From assembly GCF_005938085.1 (NCBI RefSeq), contig NZ_SMZK01000001.1, positions 2,294,001 to 2,358,000 on the forward strand: 64,000 nucleotides of DNA, written 5' to 3'. Positions 1-8,662 of this stretch are shown here, piece by piece (position 1 is the stretch's first letter; the number at the start of each line of letters is the position of its first letter). The translations under genes were made by a program, and so were the position numbers. The stretch is from Haloterrigena sp. H1. GTDB taxonomy: Archaea > Halobacteriota > Halobacteria > Halobacteriales > Natrialbaceae. Below the pieces are notes generated by a model. That model made no database searches. It was not told the origin of the DNA and saw nothing but the letters and a program-made list of their open reading frames with translations.

Positions 1-1166
1 CCCAGCGCGGCACTGGCGTCGCGGTACTCGTCGGGAACGCTCTTGATCGACTCCCGACTGGTGATGACGACCAGAGGTAGCAGCATGAACCCAAGCACCA
101 TCATCCCTGCCAGCAGCGAGTTCGCGTTGCCGAACCGCGGCACGAGGAACGCGTAGCCGAACAGGCCGTAGACGATACTGGGCGTACTCCACAGCGCGTT
201 GGTCGCGGTCTCGATGACCGCGGTGAATCGGCCCTGTTCGGCGTACTCGGTGAGGAAGACGGCGGCGCCGATCCCCATCGGGATCGCGAGTACCACCGCG
301 CCGACCACGAGCCAGACCGTGCCGACGATAGCCGGGAAGATGCCGTTGTGCTGCTGGCCGAGCATGACGCCCTTCGTGAGGAAGGGAACGGAGATGTTCA
401 GCCCTGGACCGAACTGTGCGCCCTCGAGGAGCTTCGGCAGCCCCTTGCGGACGACGAACAGAATCAGCAACAGGAGTACGGCGATCATGCCGAATGCGTT
501 CAGCCCGATCATCAGATACGCGCCGTTCTGTCGGCCCTGGCTGCCGAACTCCTCGGCGACGATCGCTCCGCTCCAGGCGACCAGCAGGCTGAGCGCGATC
601 GTCACCAGCGGCACGACGATCGGCGCGTGGAACGTGGCCTTGATCGACGGCGGATCCCAGACCCAGCCGACGTCGACGAATCCAGCGACGAGCAAGACGC
701 CCCAAGCCAGCGCGAGGAGGCCGACTGGGAGCGTTGTCCCGATGTCTTCCGGGAGCACTGCGACGCCGAGCGTCGCGATGAGCGCGACGACCAGCCCCAC
801 GAGGACGCTGCCGGTCGCGCCGACGCCAAACAGGATCGTCGTCACGAGACCGCCGGTTGCGAAGCCGACGACGCCGAACGCAACACCGGTGCCGAGTCCG
901 GTGTACTGGTCGGCGGTGGTCTCGAAGAGGCCGACGTTCGACGCGATCCCAGCGGTGATCAAACCGGCGCCAGCGAGCAGGAACACGACGCCGAACAGCG
1001 CGAACAGGGAGAGGCCCGCGACTGCGGTGTCTGGGCTCGTGCGATCGAACAGCGTCGTCCAGCCGAGCAAGAACGTGACGATAGAGATCCCAACGATCCC
1101 CAGCGCGACGCGATCGAACATGTCGATCCCCGGCGCAGCCGTCCGGGAGGAAGTCTCTCCGCTCAT
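1..1166 (-). CDS. pstA: Phosphate ABC transporter permease PstA (3' end outside window)
   Basis: Second membrane subunit of the high-affinity phosphate importer. The reading frame is open to the left edge, so the C-terminus is missing. Many hydrophobic helices are visible, with the permease core in the second half (GTVWLVVGAVVLAIPMGIG, then an ALWSTPSIVYGLFGYAF stretch of the kind seen in PstA/PstC). A long extra N-terminal membrane region precedes it, making it larger than bacterial PstA. The ATG at 1164-1166 overlaps the pstC stop by 4 bases (ATGA), so the two are translationally coupled. pstB and phoU would be expected beyond the left edge; this is inference from the usual operon order. 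Confidence 0.93.
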   Translation of the reverse strand, partial: MSGETSSRTAAPGIDMFDRVALGIVGISIVTFLLGWTTLFDRTSPDTAVAGLSLFALFGVVFLLAGAGLITAGIASNVGLFETTADQYTGLGTGVAFGVVGFATGGLVTTILFGVGATGSVLVGLVVALIATLGVAVLPEDIGTTLPVGLLALAWGVLLVAGFVDVGWVWDPPSIKATFHAPIVVPLVTIALSLLVAWSGAIVAEEFGSQGRQNGAYLMIGLNAFGMIAVLLLLILFVVRKGLPKLLEGAQFGPGLNISVPFLTKGVMLGQQHNGIFPAIVGTVWLVVGAVVLAIPMGIGAAVFLTEYAEQGRFTAVIETATNALWSTPSIVYGLFGYAFLVPRFGNANSLLAGMMVLGFMLLPLVVITSRESIKSVPDEYRDASAAL

Positions 1167-2239
1167 GATTCACCCTGTAGCTGATGTTTCATCCGTCGTT
1201 CAATATACTGCGAGCCGATCGACAGCACGGTGACGCTGACGAACAGCACGACGCCCGCGGCGAACAGCGCGCTCATGTGCGTTCCGCTGGCGACCCCGTA
1301 CTGGCTCGCGATGAGGCTGGTCAGCGTCTCCGTATTCCCGAAGACGTCGTATAGTGGGTCGGGCAGCCGCTGGGCGTGGCCCAGGATCACCGTCGCCGCC
1401 ATCGTTTCGCCGACGGCACGCCCGACGCCGAGTAGCACGGCAGCCGAGACTCCCGAGAACGCGGCGGGGATGGTGATGCTCTTGATCGTCTGCCAGTCGG
1501 TCGTTCCAAGCGCGAGCGAGCCGCTTTTCATCGATTCAGGGACGCTCGCGATGGCGTCCTCGGCGACGGAGACGACCGTCGGCAGCGACATCAGACCGAC
1601 GACCAGTCCCACGATAACGAGGCTGCCGGATGTCGGCAGTTCCAGGTTCTCCATCATGTAGTCGTTCAGAATGGTGAAGCCGATGAAGCCGTAGACGATC
1701 GAGGGAATTCCCGCGAGCGTCTCGACGGCGGGCTTGACGATCTCGCGGACCGCGTCGGGCGCGATCTCGCTGATGAACAGCGCGCCCGCGACGCCGAGCG
1801 GCCCGGCGATCAGCATCGCCAGGATCGTCGTGACGAGCGTGCCCCACATCATCGGGACCAGCGAGTACACTTCCTCGCCGCGGGTTCGCCACATCGGCGC
1901 GGACGTCTCGGTGAACATCGCGAGGCCCATCTCCCGCATCGCCGGAAGCGCCTCGATGATAAGGTAGACGGTAATCAGCGCGAGGATCGCTCCCGTCGCG
2001 ATCGTCGCGAGGAAGGTCAGCGCCTTCGCCGTCGTCGCCTGATGGTTCCACAGTCCGTACCCGACGGTGAATAGGAATCCCGCCAGGGGGATCGCCGTGA
2101 ACTGCGAGCCGAGCAGGAACAGGATCGTGGTCGCGACGAGACACAGCGCGCCCGCTGCCCCCGCGGTGACGACGCGGTCGTCTGACGCCTCGACCCCGAA
2201 TCGGTCCTTCAGTTGTTGGTGTAGTTCTGTCGTTGACAT
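1163..2239 (-). CDS. pstC: Phosphate ABC transporter permease PstC
   Basis: Membrane subunit of the PstSCAB phosphate importer, 358 aa, similar to the family's usual length. A soluble N-terminus of about 25 residues is followed by several transmembrane helices. The binding-protein-dependent permease signature region (ETLAGIPSIVYGFIGF, then SVAEDAIASVPESMKSGSLALG with the EAA-like loop, and GRAVGETMAATVILGHAQ) is clear. It sits 29 bp downstream of pstS and overlaps pstA by 4 bases, so the three genes form one minus-strand operon read from the promoter near 3365. Confidence 0.95.
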   Translation of the reverse strand: MSTTELHQQLKDRFGVEASDDRVVTAGAAGALCLVATTILFLLGSQFTAIPLAGFLFTVGYGLWNHQATTAKALTFLATIATGAILALITVYLIIEALPAMREMGLAMFTETSAPMWRTRGEEVYSLVPMMWGTLVTTILAMLIAGPLGVAGALFISEIAPDAVREIVKPAVETLAGIPSIVYGFIGFTILNDYMMENLELPTSGSLVIVGLVVGLMSLPTVVSVAEDAIASVPESMKSGSLALGTTDWQTIKSITIPAAFSGVSAAVLLGVGRAVGETMAATVILGHAQRLPDPLYDVFGNTETLTSLIASQYGVASGTHMSALFAAGVVLFVSVTVLSIGSQYIERRMKHQLQGES

Positions 2240-2268
2240 AAAATACCGTGGTTGAACGGCGACGCGGC

Positions 2269-3339
2269 TTAGTTAGACGGCTCGGGAAGCTTCGAGAGCT
2301 GCTCTTCGCGCTCCTCCGGCGGAATCATGAAGTAGTTGTTCGGCGCGACGAAGTTCTGCTGGCCGAACTCGCTCAGCAGCATGCGGATGAACGCGGCCTC
2401 CTTCTCGCTGGTGTCCTCGTAGGTGTAGCAGTGGAGGTCCCGGGAGAGCGGGTAGTCCTTCGAGCCGAGGTTCTCGCCGAGGGTGTAGGTCGTGCCGTCG
2501 AGCGTCAGCGAGATGGCGGGGACGCGGTTCTCGTCGACGAACGCCAGCGCCATGTACGCGATGGCGTTGTCGGAGTTCGCGACCGTCGTCTGGACCTGCT
2601 GGTTCTGGCCCTGGCGGACGTCAACGCTCATTTCCGCCTCGGGGTCGCCGAGCATGTTGGCGCGGAACGCGGTGTCGGTACCGGAGCCGACTGCGCGGCC
2701 GACAGCCTGGATCTCCTTGTCGGGGCCGGAGTACTTGTCGATCTCGGACCAGTTCGTGATCTCGCCGGTGTAGATCCCGCGGACCTGGTCGCCGTTGAGT
2801 TCGGTCACGCCCGCGTCGTAGATCTCCTTGCTGACGACGACCGGCTGGCCGTCGCGGCCGACGACGTGGTCGACGTACTTGTCGAGTTCCTCCTGGCTGG
2901 CGTCGGGCAGCTCGTCCGCGACGCCGGAACTGGCGTCGCCGATGTCGACCTGCCCGTTCGCGACCTTCTCGATGCCGGTTCCCGAGTGGCTGAGACCGAC
3001 GTTGACCTGGAACGGCGGAGTGCCGTCGTCGTTGGCCTCGAAGCCGTAGAGGCCGGCCCAGTAGTCGGCCATCGGCTTGTCGGTGTCGATGTCGTACTGG
3101 CCGGGGCCCCAGTACTCCTCGTCGTCGGCCGGCGGGTTGGAGTTCCAGACCGACGCGCCGTCGGACGTGATCGGGTACACTGTCGAGGAACCGTCGGCCG
3201 TCAGTGGGCTAGTGCTACCGTCGCTGCTTGCATTGCCCAGACAGCCGGCGGCCGCCATCGTCCCGAGTGCGCCGGTCGCTGCGATGAACTTCCGTCGCGA
3301 AACCGAATCCACAGAGCGCTCGAACTGGTTGTCTGCCAT
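2269..3339 (-). CDS. pstS: Phosphate-binding lipoprotein PstS
   Basis: Extracellular phosphate receptor of the Pst importer, 356 aa from the ATG at 3337-3339 (a GTG codon directly upstream would add one residue). The N-terminus carries a twin-arginine motif (SRRKF, residues about 14-18), a short hydrophobic stretch and a lipobox ending AAAGC, the usual arrangement for Tat-exported haloarchaeal lipoproteins. Ligand-site-like segments follow: DGSSTVYPIT near the mature N-terminus, a SHSGTGIEK loop and a GRAVGSGTDTAFR loop, matching the PstS phosphate pocket pattern. It is first in the operon; a TATA box lies about 26 bp upstream, so the transcript is probably almost leaderless. Confidence 0.95.
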   Translation of the reverse strand: MADNQFERSVDSVSRRKFIAATGALGTMAAAGCLGNASSDGSTSPLTADGSSTVYPITSDGASVWNSNPPADDEEYWGPGQYDIDTDKPMADYWAGLYGFEANDDGTPPFQVNVGLSHSGTGIEKVANGQVDIGDASSGVADELPDASQEELDKYVDHVVGRDGQPVVVSKEIYDAGVTELNGDQVRGIYTGEITNWSEIDKYSGPDKEIQAVGRAVGSGTDTAFRANMLGDPEAEMSVDVRQGQNQQVQTTVANSDNAIAYMALAFVDENRVPAISLTLDGTTYTLGENLGSKDYPLSRDLHCYTYEDTSEKEAAFIRMLLSEFGQQNFVAPNNYFMIPPEEREEQLSKLPEPSN

Positions 3340-3360
3340 CACCTGAGAAATCCGACGGGC

Positions 3361-3425
3361 TATAAAAATACGATGCTATGAACCATATATACCGATCAGT
3401 GGCGACATAGCTCTATATAGCTCTA
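3361..3425 (-). promoter_or_regulatory. pst operon promoter with tandem upstream repeat
   Basis: On the minus strand a TATA-like tract (TATTTTTATA, 3361-3370) lies 22-31 bp before the pstS ATG. About 40-60 bp further upstream the octamer TAGCTCTA occurs twice in direct orientation at 3408-3415 and 3418-3425, exactly 10 bp (one helical turn) apart, in an AT-rich patch. Phosphate-responsive upstream boxes are known for haloarchaeal pst promoters; equating this repeat with such a box is inference. Confidence 0.6.
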
Positions 3426-3557
3426 CGCCGGCGGCAACCAACGCGACGGGTGGCGACTACAAAGCGCTCGGCTCCGCGTGACGGTATCGCTACTCGTACC
3501 CGGGTCGGAGTCAACGAATCGCGACACTGACTTACAGCTAGCAGTATAACTCGGCGT

Positions 3558-3893
3558 ATGAGTTCCCTGCAGGTGGGCACAGTCGTACTCCTTGGGATCG
3601 CGCTCGTGCTCGGCTGTGCCGCCGTCGTCTATCGGGACGCGACACGAAACGAGGTCTCGAGACCCCCACTCTGGGCGGGCGTCGTGGGCGTCGCCTGGGG
3701 TAGCGCGCTGGGGCTCTATCTCTCATCCCTGGCTGTGCCGATTCCCGGCTTGCTCGTGATGGTCGTCGGGGGGCCGGCGCTGTACCTGTTCGAGCGCGAC
3801 GACGCGACACATGACGACGAACCCGCCGATCCGTTCTCGCTGCCGAACGGTCCCAGCGATGACTCCGCGAGCGACAGTCGTCACGACGAGTGA
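3558..3893 (+). CDS. Small membrane protein of unknown function
   Basis: 111-aa protein with an N-terminal helix (about residues 6-25), then two closely spaced hydrophobic segments (about 38-58 and 61-77) and a hydrophilic, acidic C-terminal tail of about 35 residues rich in D, S and H. No recognised domain. It is transcribed toward taw1, 67 bp upstream, and diverges from the pst operon. The start ATG fits a coding frame with haloarchaeal codon use. Confidence 0.7.
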   Translation: MSSLQVGTVVLLGIALVLGCAAVVYRDATRNEVSRPPLWAGVVGVAWGSALGLYLSSLAVPIPGLLVMVVGGPALYLFERDDATHDDEPADPFSLPNGPSDDSASDSRHDE

Positions 3894-3960
3894 CGAACAA
3901 CCGGCCGACTGCCGCATACACCACACGTCTTTTGCCCCCGCCCGTCTAACGGCCGCCAAC

Positions 3961-4971
3961 ATGAGCGACTCCGCACCTTCTGGGGCCGACACCGACGCCG
4001 ACGACGGCGGAGCGGCACAGGTCTCGAGCCCGGACTACCACAGCGAGAACCACACGGCCGCCCAGACCTGCGGCTGGACGGCAAACGCCCTCCGCGGCGA
4101 AGGCAAGTGTTACAAGAACATCTTCTACGGCATCGAATCCCATCGGTGCATTCAGATGACGCCGGTCGTCCGGTGTAACGAGCGGTGTGTCTTCTGCTGG
4201 CGCGATCACAACGGCCACGCCTACGAACTGGACGACGTCGAGTGGGACGACCCCGAAGCGGTGGTCGACGCCTCGATCGACCTCCAGAAGAAATTGCTCT
4301 CGGGTTTCGGCGGCAACGAAGAGGTCCCCCGTGAGGTCTTCGACCAGGCGATGGAACCGCGCCACGTCGCCATCAGCCTCGACGGCGAGCCGACGCTGTA
4401 TCCCTACTTGCCCGAACTCATCGAGGCCTTCCACGATCGGGACATCACGACGTTCCTCGTTTCCAATGGCACCCGCCCCGAGGTGCTCGCCGAGTGCGAC
4501 CCCACCCAGCTGTACGTCAGCGTCGACGCCCCCGAGCGCCACACCTTCGATCAGGTCGTCGGCGCGATGGAAGACGACGCCTGGGAGAAGCTGCTCGAGA
4601 CGATGGCCGTCCTCGCCGACAAAGACGAGACTCGCACGGTCATCCGGACGACGCTGGTCGACGGAGAGAACATGCACCATCCCGACTGGTACGCCGGCTT
4701 CTACCAGCAGGCCGATCCCGACTTCATCGAACTGAAAGCGTACATGCACGTCGGCCACTCGCGGGGCCGCCTCGACCGCTCGTCGATGCCCGACCACGAG
4801 GACGTTGTCGAGTTCACGGAATCAGTGGCTGAACACATGCCCGAGTTCGACGAGGTCATGGGCGTCCCAGCATCCCGCGTCGCGTTGCTCTCGAAGACGA
4901 CCGACACGTGGGTGCCGAAACTGAAGAAGGGGAGCGAGTTCTGGGAGAGCGATCCCGTCACTGGGGACTGA
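3961..4971 (+). CDS. taw1: tRNA-Phe 4-demethylwyosine synthase Taw1 (TYW1 family, radical SAM)
   Basis: Radical-SAM enzyme that condenses N1-methylguanosine-37 of tRNA-Phe with pyruvate carbons to form the tricyclic wyosine core; cytosolic. From the ATG at 3961 the protein has 336 aa. The radical-SAM CxxxCxxC motif is at C72, C76, C79 (RCNERCVFCWR). Three upstream cysteines, C37, C50 and C63, spaced 13 residues apart, match the second iron-sulfur cluster of archaeal Taw1. The flavodoxin domain of eukaryotic TYW1 is absent, as in other archaea. A longer frame upstream overlaps the preceding gene and is rejected; a TATA-like GTCTTTTG lies about 28 bp before the chosen start. Its TGA stop is the first three bases of a palindromic repeat (4969-5048). 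Confidence 0.93.
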   Translation: MSDSAPSGADTDADDGGAAQVSSPDYHSENHTAAQTCGWTANALRGEGKCYKNIFYGIESHRCIQMTPVVRCNERCVFCWRDHNGHAYELDDVEWDDPEAVVDASIDLQKKLLSGFGGNEEVPREVFDQAMEPRHVAISLDGEPTLYPYLPELIEAFHDRDITTFLVSNGTRPEVLAECDPTQLYVSVDAPERHTFDQVVGAMEDDAWEKLLETMAVLADKDETRTVIRTTLVDGENMHHPDWYAGFYQQADPDFIELKAYMHVGHSRGRLDRSSMPDHEDVVEFTESVAEHMPEFDEVMGVPASRVALLSKTTDTWVPKLKKGSEFWESDPVTGD

Positions 4972-5048
4972 TACGGACTGTTGTCACTGTATCCCGGTAC
5001 ACCCCATGGCGGGTCGTGAGTGCGCCGGCACTAGCTGACAGGACTCCG
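4969..5048. repeat. Dispersed palindromic intergenic element, copy A
   Basis: About 80 bp. The left end reads TGATACGGACTGTTGTCA, whose TGA is the taw1 stop; the right end reads CTGACAGGACTCCG, roughly the inverse of the left end. Inside are CCGGTACACCC and GTGCGCCGG, an imperfect inner stem around GGCGGGTCGTGA. The same layout recurs at 16655-16830, 18123-18201 and 53630-53714. Confidence 0.75.
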
Positions 5049-5100
5049 GACGACCCAGCAGCCAACGGCCCGCGATCTCGAGGGCCGCATAGTTGGCAAG

Positions 5101-5108
5101 CATATTTA
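5101..5108 (+). promoter_or_regulatory. TATA box for the DICT-domain gene
   Basis: CATATTTA is centred about 30 bp upstream of the GTG at 5135. This spacing fits leaderless transcription and is the main reason for preferring the GTG over the in-frame TTG at 5093, which would lie upstream of the TATA box. Confidence 0.5.
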
Positions 5109-5134
5109 CGTGTCGCACGTCCGAACGTGCGCTA

Positions 5135-5938
5135 GTGTCACTTCGATCGTTCATCGACGATACCGGCTCCCCCGATCGGACGATCGCAGTCGTCAACGAC
5201 GACGCGGCCGGCCCCCTCGAGGGGATGCTCGCCGACACGTTCGACGGCCAGTCGATCAGCGTCGCGCCGAACGCGGCCGTCCCGTCCGAGGGACAGCTCG
5301 CGCCCGAAATCGCCGCGACGCTCGAGACAAGCGAGGATACCGCCGTTCTTCTCGAGGACGGGGAGCCGGTCGCGGCCTCCCCAATGCACGAACTCTACGA
5401 GTCGATCCTCGCGATCAACTCCGATCTGTTCGTCACCGGCGCACGCAGCGTCGGCGAGATCGAGTTTCCCGACGTGCTGGCGGGACTCGGAGGGACCCGC
5501 TTCCAGCTACGGGGGTACCCGCTCGCACACAAGGAGAAGCTGCTGTTGATCATCGTCTCGCGGTACATCGAACAGCGTGCCTGGACAGCCGGTAGCGGCA
5601 CGCTCCGCAGTGCATTCCAGCGCCTCTCGCGTATCGACGACGAGATCGGTACCTACGAGACCTACGCGGCGATCGCGGAGACCGCCGTCGATGTCCACGC
5701 CTACGGGGCCGACGGCGGTGGCTCGACCGACCTGCCCGTGACACCCCATACGGGACCGGACGCGGAGTACCGGGACGGCTGGTTCGTCGTGTTCACCCCG
5801 GACGAGCGCACATCGCCCGACACGGACGGGATCGCGCTCGTCTGTCTCGAGACCGAGCCGCGTGTCTGGGACGGCTTCTGGACGAGCGATCAAGAGCGCG
5901 TCGCCGCGATCGACGACTACATCGCGCGGGCACTGTAG
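5135..5938 (+). CDS. DICT sensory-domain protein
   Basis: 267 aa from GTG 5135 (MSLRSFIDDTG...). The protein resembles the haloarchaeal stand-alone DICT domain proteins: an N-terminal segment that names a 'not-to-be-forgotten' acidic region (TIAVVNDD, residues about 16-23), a central segment SPMHELYESILAINSDLFVTGARSVGEIEFPDVLAGLGGTRFQ-like with conserved LRGYPLAHKEKLLL, and a C-terminal part ending VFTPDERTSPDTDGIALVCLE and VWDGFWTSDQERV. DICT domains are linked to light or redox signalling and often accompany histidine kinases or regulators; no kinase is next to this gene, so its partner is unknown. Monocistronic between a repeat element and the convergent flippase gene. Confidence 0.75.
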   Translation: MSLRSFIDDTGSPDRTIAVVNDDAAGPLEGMLADTFDGQSISVAPNAAVPSEGQLAPEIAATLETSEDTAVLLEDGEPVAASPMHELYESILAINSDLFVTGARSVGEIEFPDVLAGLGGTRFQLRGYPLAHKEKLLLIIVSRYIEQRAWTAGSGTLRSAFQRLSRIDDEIGTYETYAAIAETAVDVHAYGADGGGSTDLPVTPHTGPDAEYRDGWFVVFTPDERTSPDTDGIALVCLETEPRVWDGFWTSDQERVAAIDDYIARAL

Positions 5939-5980
5939 CGCGGCGCGTCTCACCCGCGACGCCGGTCTCCTTCGAGCAGC

Positions 5981-7423
5981 CTATAATTCGAGGCGGGAAC
6001 TTTGGACGACCCCTTCGATCGTCACGCGGAGTTTCTGACTGATCGCGACCAGTGCCGCCGAGTACACAGCCGCACCGACCGAGACGACGGCGAGCAGGTG
6101 GTACCACCGATCGACGGGGACGGTTCGGAGGAGTAGAAGGACGACGACGAACATCAGCACCGATGCCACGACCTGCTCGAGCAGCGTCCGGGGGACCAAC
6201 TCGACCGCCGGCAGTTCCTGCCTGACGACGTATGCGGAGAGGAGATACCGGAGCGCCTCGGCGACGACCGTTGCGATCACGACTCCGATCGCGCCGTATG
6301 CGAGCGTCAGCGCGACGCCGAGGACGACGTTCAGCCCGAGCGTCGTCGCCGAGATCCATGTATTGACGTCCGGCCGATCGATCCCACCGATCGCGCTCGT
6401 GAGTGGCCCGCTTTGTGTACTCACGATCTGGAACAGCGCGAGCCCGATCAGCAACGAGGCGGCGTCGGCGTACTCGGCCCCGAACGCGGTTACGACGAGC
6501 GTTTCGGGCATCGCGGCGGCGCCGAAGAACATCGGAATCGCGACGATGCTCGAGAACGCGAGCGTGTTCGAGATGTCATCGCTGACGTCCTCGCCCTGGC
6601 TGTGGAGCCGGCTGACGCGGGCCATCAGCACGCTCTGGGCGGCCAGCATCACGAACGTCGCCGGGACGGTGAGCTTCAGTGCGACTTCGTACTGGCCGGC
6701 CGCGGCGGGTGCCAGCAGGTAGCCGAGCAGGATAATGTCGAATCGATCGTAGGCCTGCCCGAGAAACGAGTTTGGGATGCTGTACTTCGCGTACGACCAG
6801 AGGCTCTCGAGCGTGTCACGTGACGGGACCGTCGGTGTCGTCCGGACGAAATACCAGAGTGCGGGCAGCGAGAGGAACGTCGCTGCGGCGAGCCCGTAGG
6901 CCATCCCCGCAGCGCCGAGGCCGAGAAGGACGAGCCCGAGCTGCAGCGGGAAGGTCAGCAGCGACCGAAACGTATCGATCCACATCGATGCGCCGGCGAG
7001 CCCCCGGGCCTGGACGACGCGGTCTGTGGGCTCGTACAGCGTGACGGCCCCCATCAGGACGACAAATAGCACCGGCGCCGCGGGGATCCCAGTGTAGGAG
7101 ACGAGCCACTGCGACGCGAGCATGCTGACCACGCCCGTGAGCACGACCCACGCCAGTGTGAACACCAGTTGGCCGCCGACCAGCTCCCGTTCGGGGGCGT
7201 CGGCTTCCGAGAACCGCTTCATAATCGCCGTCCCCCACCCGTTGACCGCCCGGTCGCCGAGCTTGACCAGCGAGAAGAGAAGATAGTAGCCGCCGAACCC
7301 GGTCGGACCGAGCATCCGCGCGAAGACGACGGTCCCGGCAAAGCCGATCGCGGCCATCGCGAACTTCGCAGCCGTCGCCTTCACCGTCTCGCCGCCGAGG
7401 CTGACCGACGTCGCGTCCGTCAT
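5981..7423 (-). CDS. Wzx-type polysaccharide flippase
   Basis: 480-aa integral membrane protein of the oligosaccharide flippase (MOP) superfamily, expected to move a lipid-linked glycan to the outer face of the membrane. It starts TDATSVSLGGETVKATAAKF and has about 12-14 hydrophobic segments, with the family-typical first helix (AMAAIGFAGTVVFARMLGPTGFGGYYLLFS) and the SYAKYSIPNSFLGQ-like midpoint. The longer reading frame to 7672 adds a basic, non-haloarchaeal-looking N-terminus and is rejected. It marks one edge of the glycan island, diverging from the gene at 7692 across a 268-bp intergenic region. Confidence 0.9.
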   Translation of the reverse strand: MTDATSVSLGGETVKATAAKFAMAAIGFAGTVVFARMLGPTGFGGYYLLFSLVKLGDRAVNGWGTAIMKRFSEADAPERELVGGQLVFTLAWVVLTGVVSMLASQWLVSYTGIPAAPVLFVVLMGAVTLYEPTDRVVQARGLAGASMWIDTFRSLLTFPLQLGLVLLGLGAAGMAYGLAAATFLSLPALWYFVRTTPTVPSRDTLESLWSYAKYSIPNSFLGQAYDRFDIILLGYLLAPAAAGQYEVALKLTVPATFVMLAAQSVLMARVSRLHSQGEDVSDDISNTLAFSSIVAIPMFFGAAAMPETLVVTAFGAEYADAASLLIGLALFQIVSTQSGPLTSAIGGIDRPDVNTWISATTLGLNVVLGVALTLAYGAIGVVIATVVAEALRYLLSAYVVRQELPAVELVPRTLLEQVVASVLMFVVVLLLLRTVPVDRWYHLLAVVSVGAAVYSAALVAISQKLRVTIEGVVQSSRLEL

Positions 7424-7691
7424 CCGTCTCGAGCAGAACGTGGCGACCGATGGCTCAGACCGGCGGGTCCGGTCCGGCGATCGAGCGGCGCGCGGACGAT
7501 CACCCGCGCCGGCGTTCGGGCGACGACGTTCGATCGACGTGAATTTGGAATAGCGTGGATCGTCACCATCGATGTCAGTGGACGAGTTAGAGACGACTGC
7601 ATCATCCGGCGGTATCAGTGTACCGCCTGCCACAACTGCCGATCGCGCTGCCGGCCGGACATTGAATAGCACGTTCGTGGTTCACACGTCT

Positions 7692-8642
7692 ATGACGCTG
7701 GGGATCGTCGCTCTCGACGCCGCCGACTACGACCTCGCCCGCGACTGGGGCTGTGAGAACATGCTGCTCGAGACCCACCAGCAACTCGACACGTTCGCCT
7801 ACTCCGGCGAGAACCCGAACACACTCGAGGTCTGGACGTCGACTGCGACCGGCGTCGGACCCGAGGAGCACGACCTCGCCTCGACCGGCGAGCAACAGCA
7901 GTGGCACAATCCGGTCCTCGAGTACGCGAGCGCGGTGGCACCCTATCTCCTGCCGAAAGAGGCACGCGTCAGGATCGGCACGTGGCTGCGCAGCGACGGT
8001 GGCGATACGACCCGAAACGGTGGTGGAAACGGAGGCGTCGGAATGACACTCCGGCAGACCAACCACTCACACCTCTTCGAGCCGGAGAATCGCGCCGTCC
8101 GGTGGTGGCCCGGAGTCACTCCCGGCGAGCACTTGAGCGAGACCTGGCACTGGCTCAACCTCGCCTCGAACGGTGATATCTCCGACGACGACCTCTGGCG
8201 GCGGCTGTACGGGAATGCCGGGCTCGAGGCCGGCTGGCTGCAGGGGATGGGACAGACGGACGTAGCCGTCGCCGGCGTCCACATGCATGTCCTCGATGCC
8301 GCCGGCCACGCCTTCGCGACGCATCCGGACCGCCTACAGGAGGTGTACGAACGGGTCGATCGCTTGCTTGGGTCCGTCCGCGAGCACGTCGACGAACTAC
8401 TGGTGCTGTCGGATCACGGGATGCAAGTCGAGTGGATCGACGGCGATTCCGAACCCGGCTTTCACAGTTGGCGGGCGCTCGCATCGACGACGCTCGCCGC
8501 CGACCCGCCAAAAAGCGTGTTCGACGTTCGCGACTGGGTCGACGAACACGCAGCCGACAGCGACGACAGGCGGGCTGAGCGGCAACCAGCAGTCATGGAC
8601 ACGACAGAAAAACAGCTTCGGGATCTGGGCTATCTCGAATGA
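7692..8642 (+). CDS. Alkaline-phosphatase-superfamily protein (NPP-like), island paralogue 1
   Basis: 316 aa from ATG 7692. The N-terminal LGIVALDAADYDLA strand carries the first metal-binding Asp; TLEVWTSTATGVGPEEHD corresponds to the nucleophile region of nucleotide pyrophosphatase/phosphodiesterase-like members; HVLDAAGHAF and LLVLSDHGMQVEW are the later D..H and DHG metal motifs. It ends LRDLGYLE. No signal peptide is visible, so a cytosolic site is inferred. It is clearly related to the convergent gene at 8663-9586, whose stop lies 20 bp away, and is the only plus-strand gene of the island. Substrate unknown; a sugar-phosphate, lipid-phosphate or alkyl-phosphate role in glycan assembly is possible. 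Confidence 0.8.
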   Translation: MTLGIVALDAADYDLARDWGCENMLLETHQQLDTFAYSGENPNTLEVWTSTATGVGPEEHDLASTGEQQQWHNPVLEYASAVAPYLLPKEARVRIGTWLRSDGGDTTRNGGGNGGVGMTLRQTNHSHLFEPENRAVRWWPGVTPGEHLSETWHWLNLASNGDISDDDLWRRLYGNAGLEAGWLQGMGQTDVAVAGVHMHVLDAAGHAFATHPDRLQEVYERVDRLLGSVREHVDELLVLSDHGMQVEWIDGDSEPGFHSWRALASTTLAADPPKSVFDVRDWVDEHAADSDDRRAERQPAVMDTTEKQLRDLGYLE

Positions 8643-8662
8643 CCGGCACGGGACGGTGCCGC

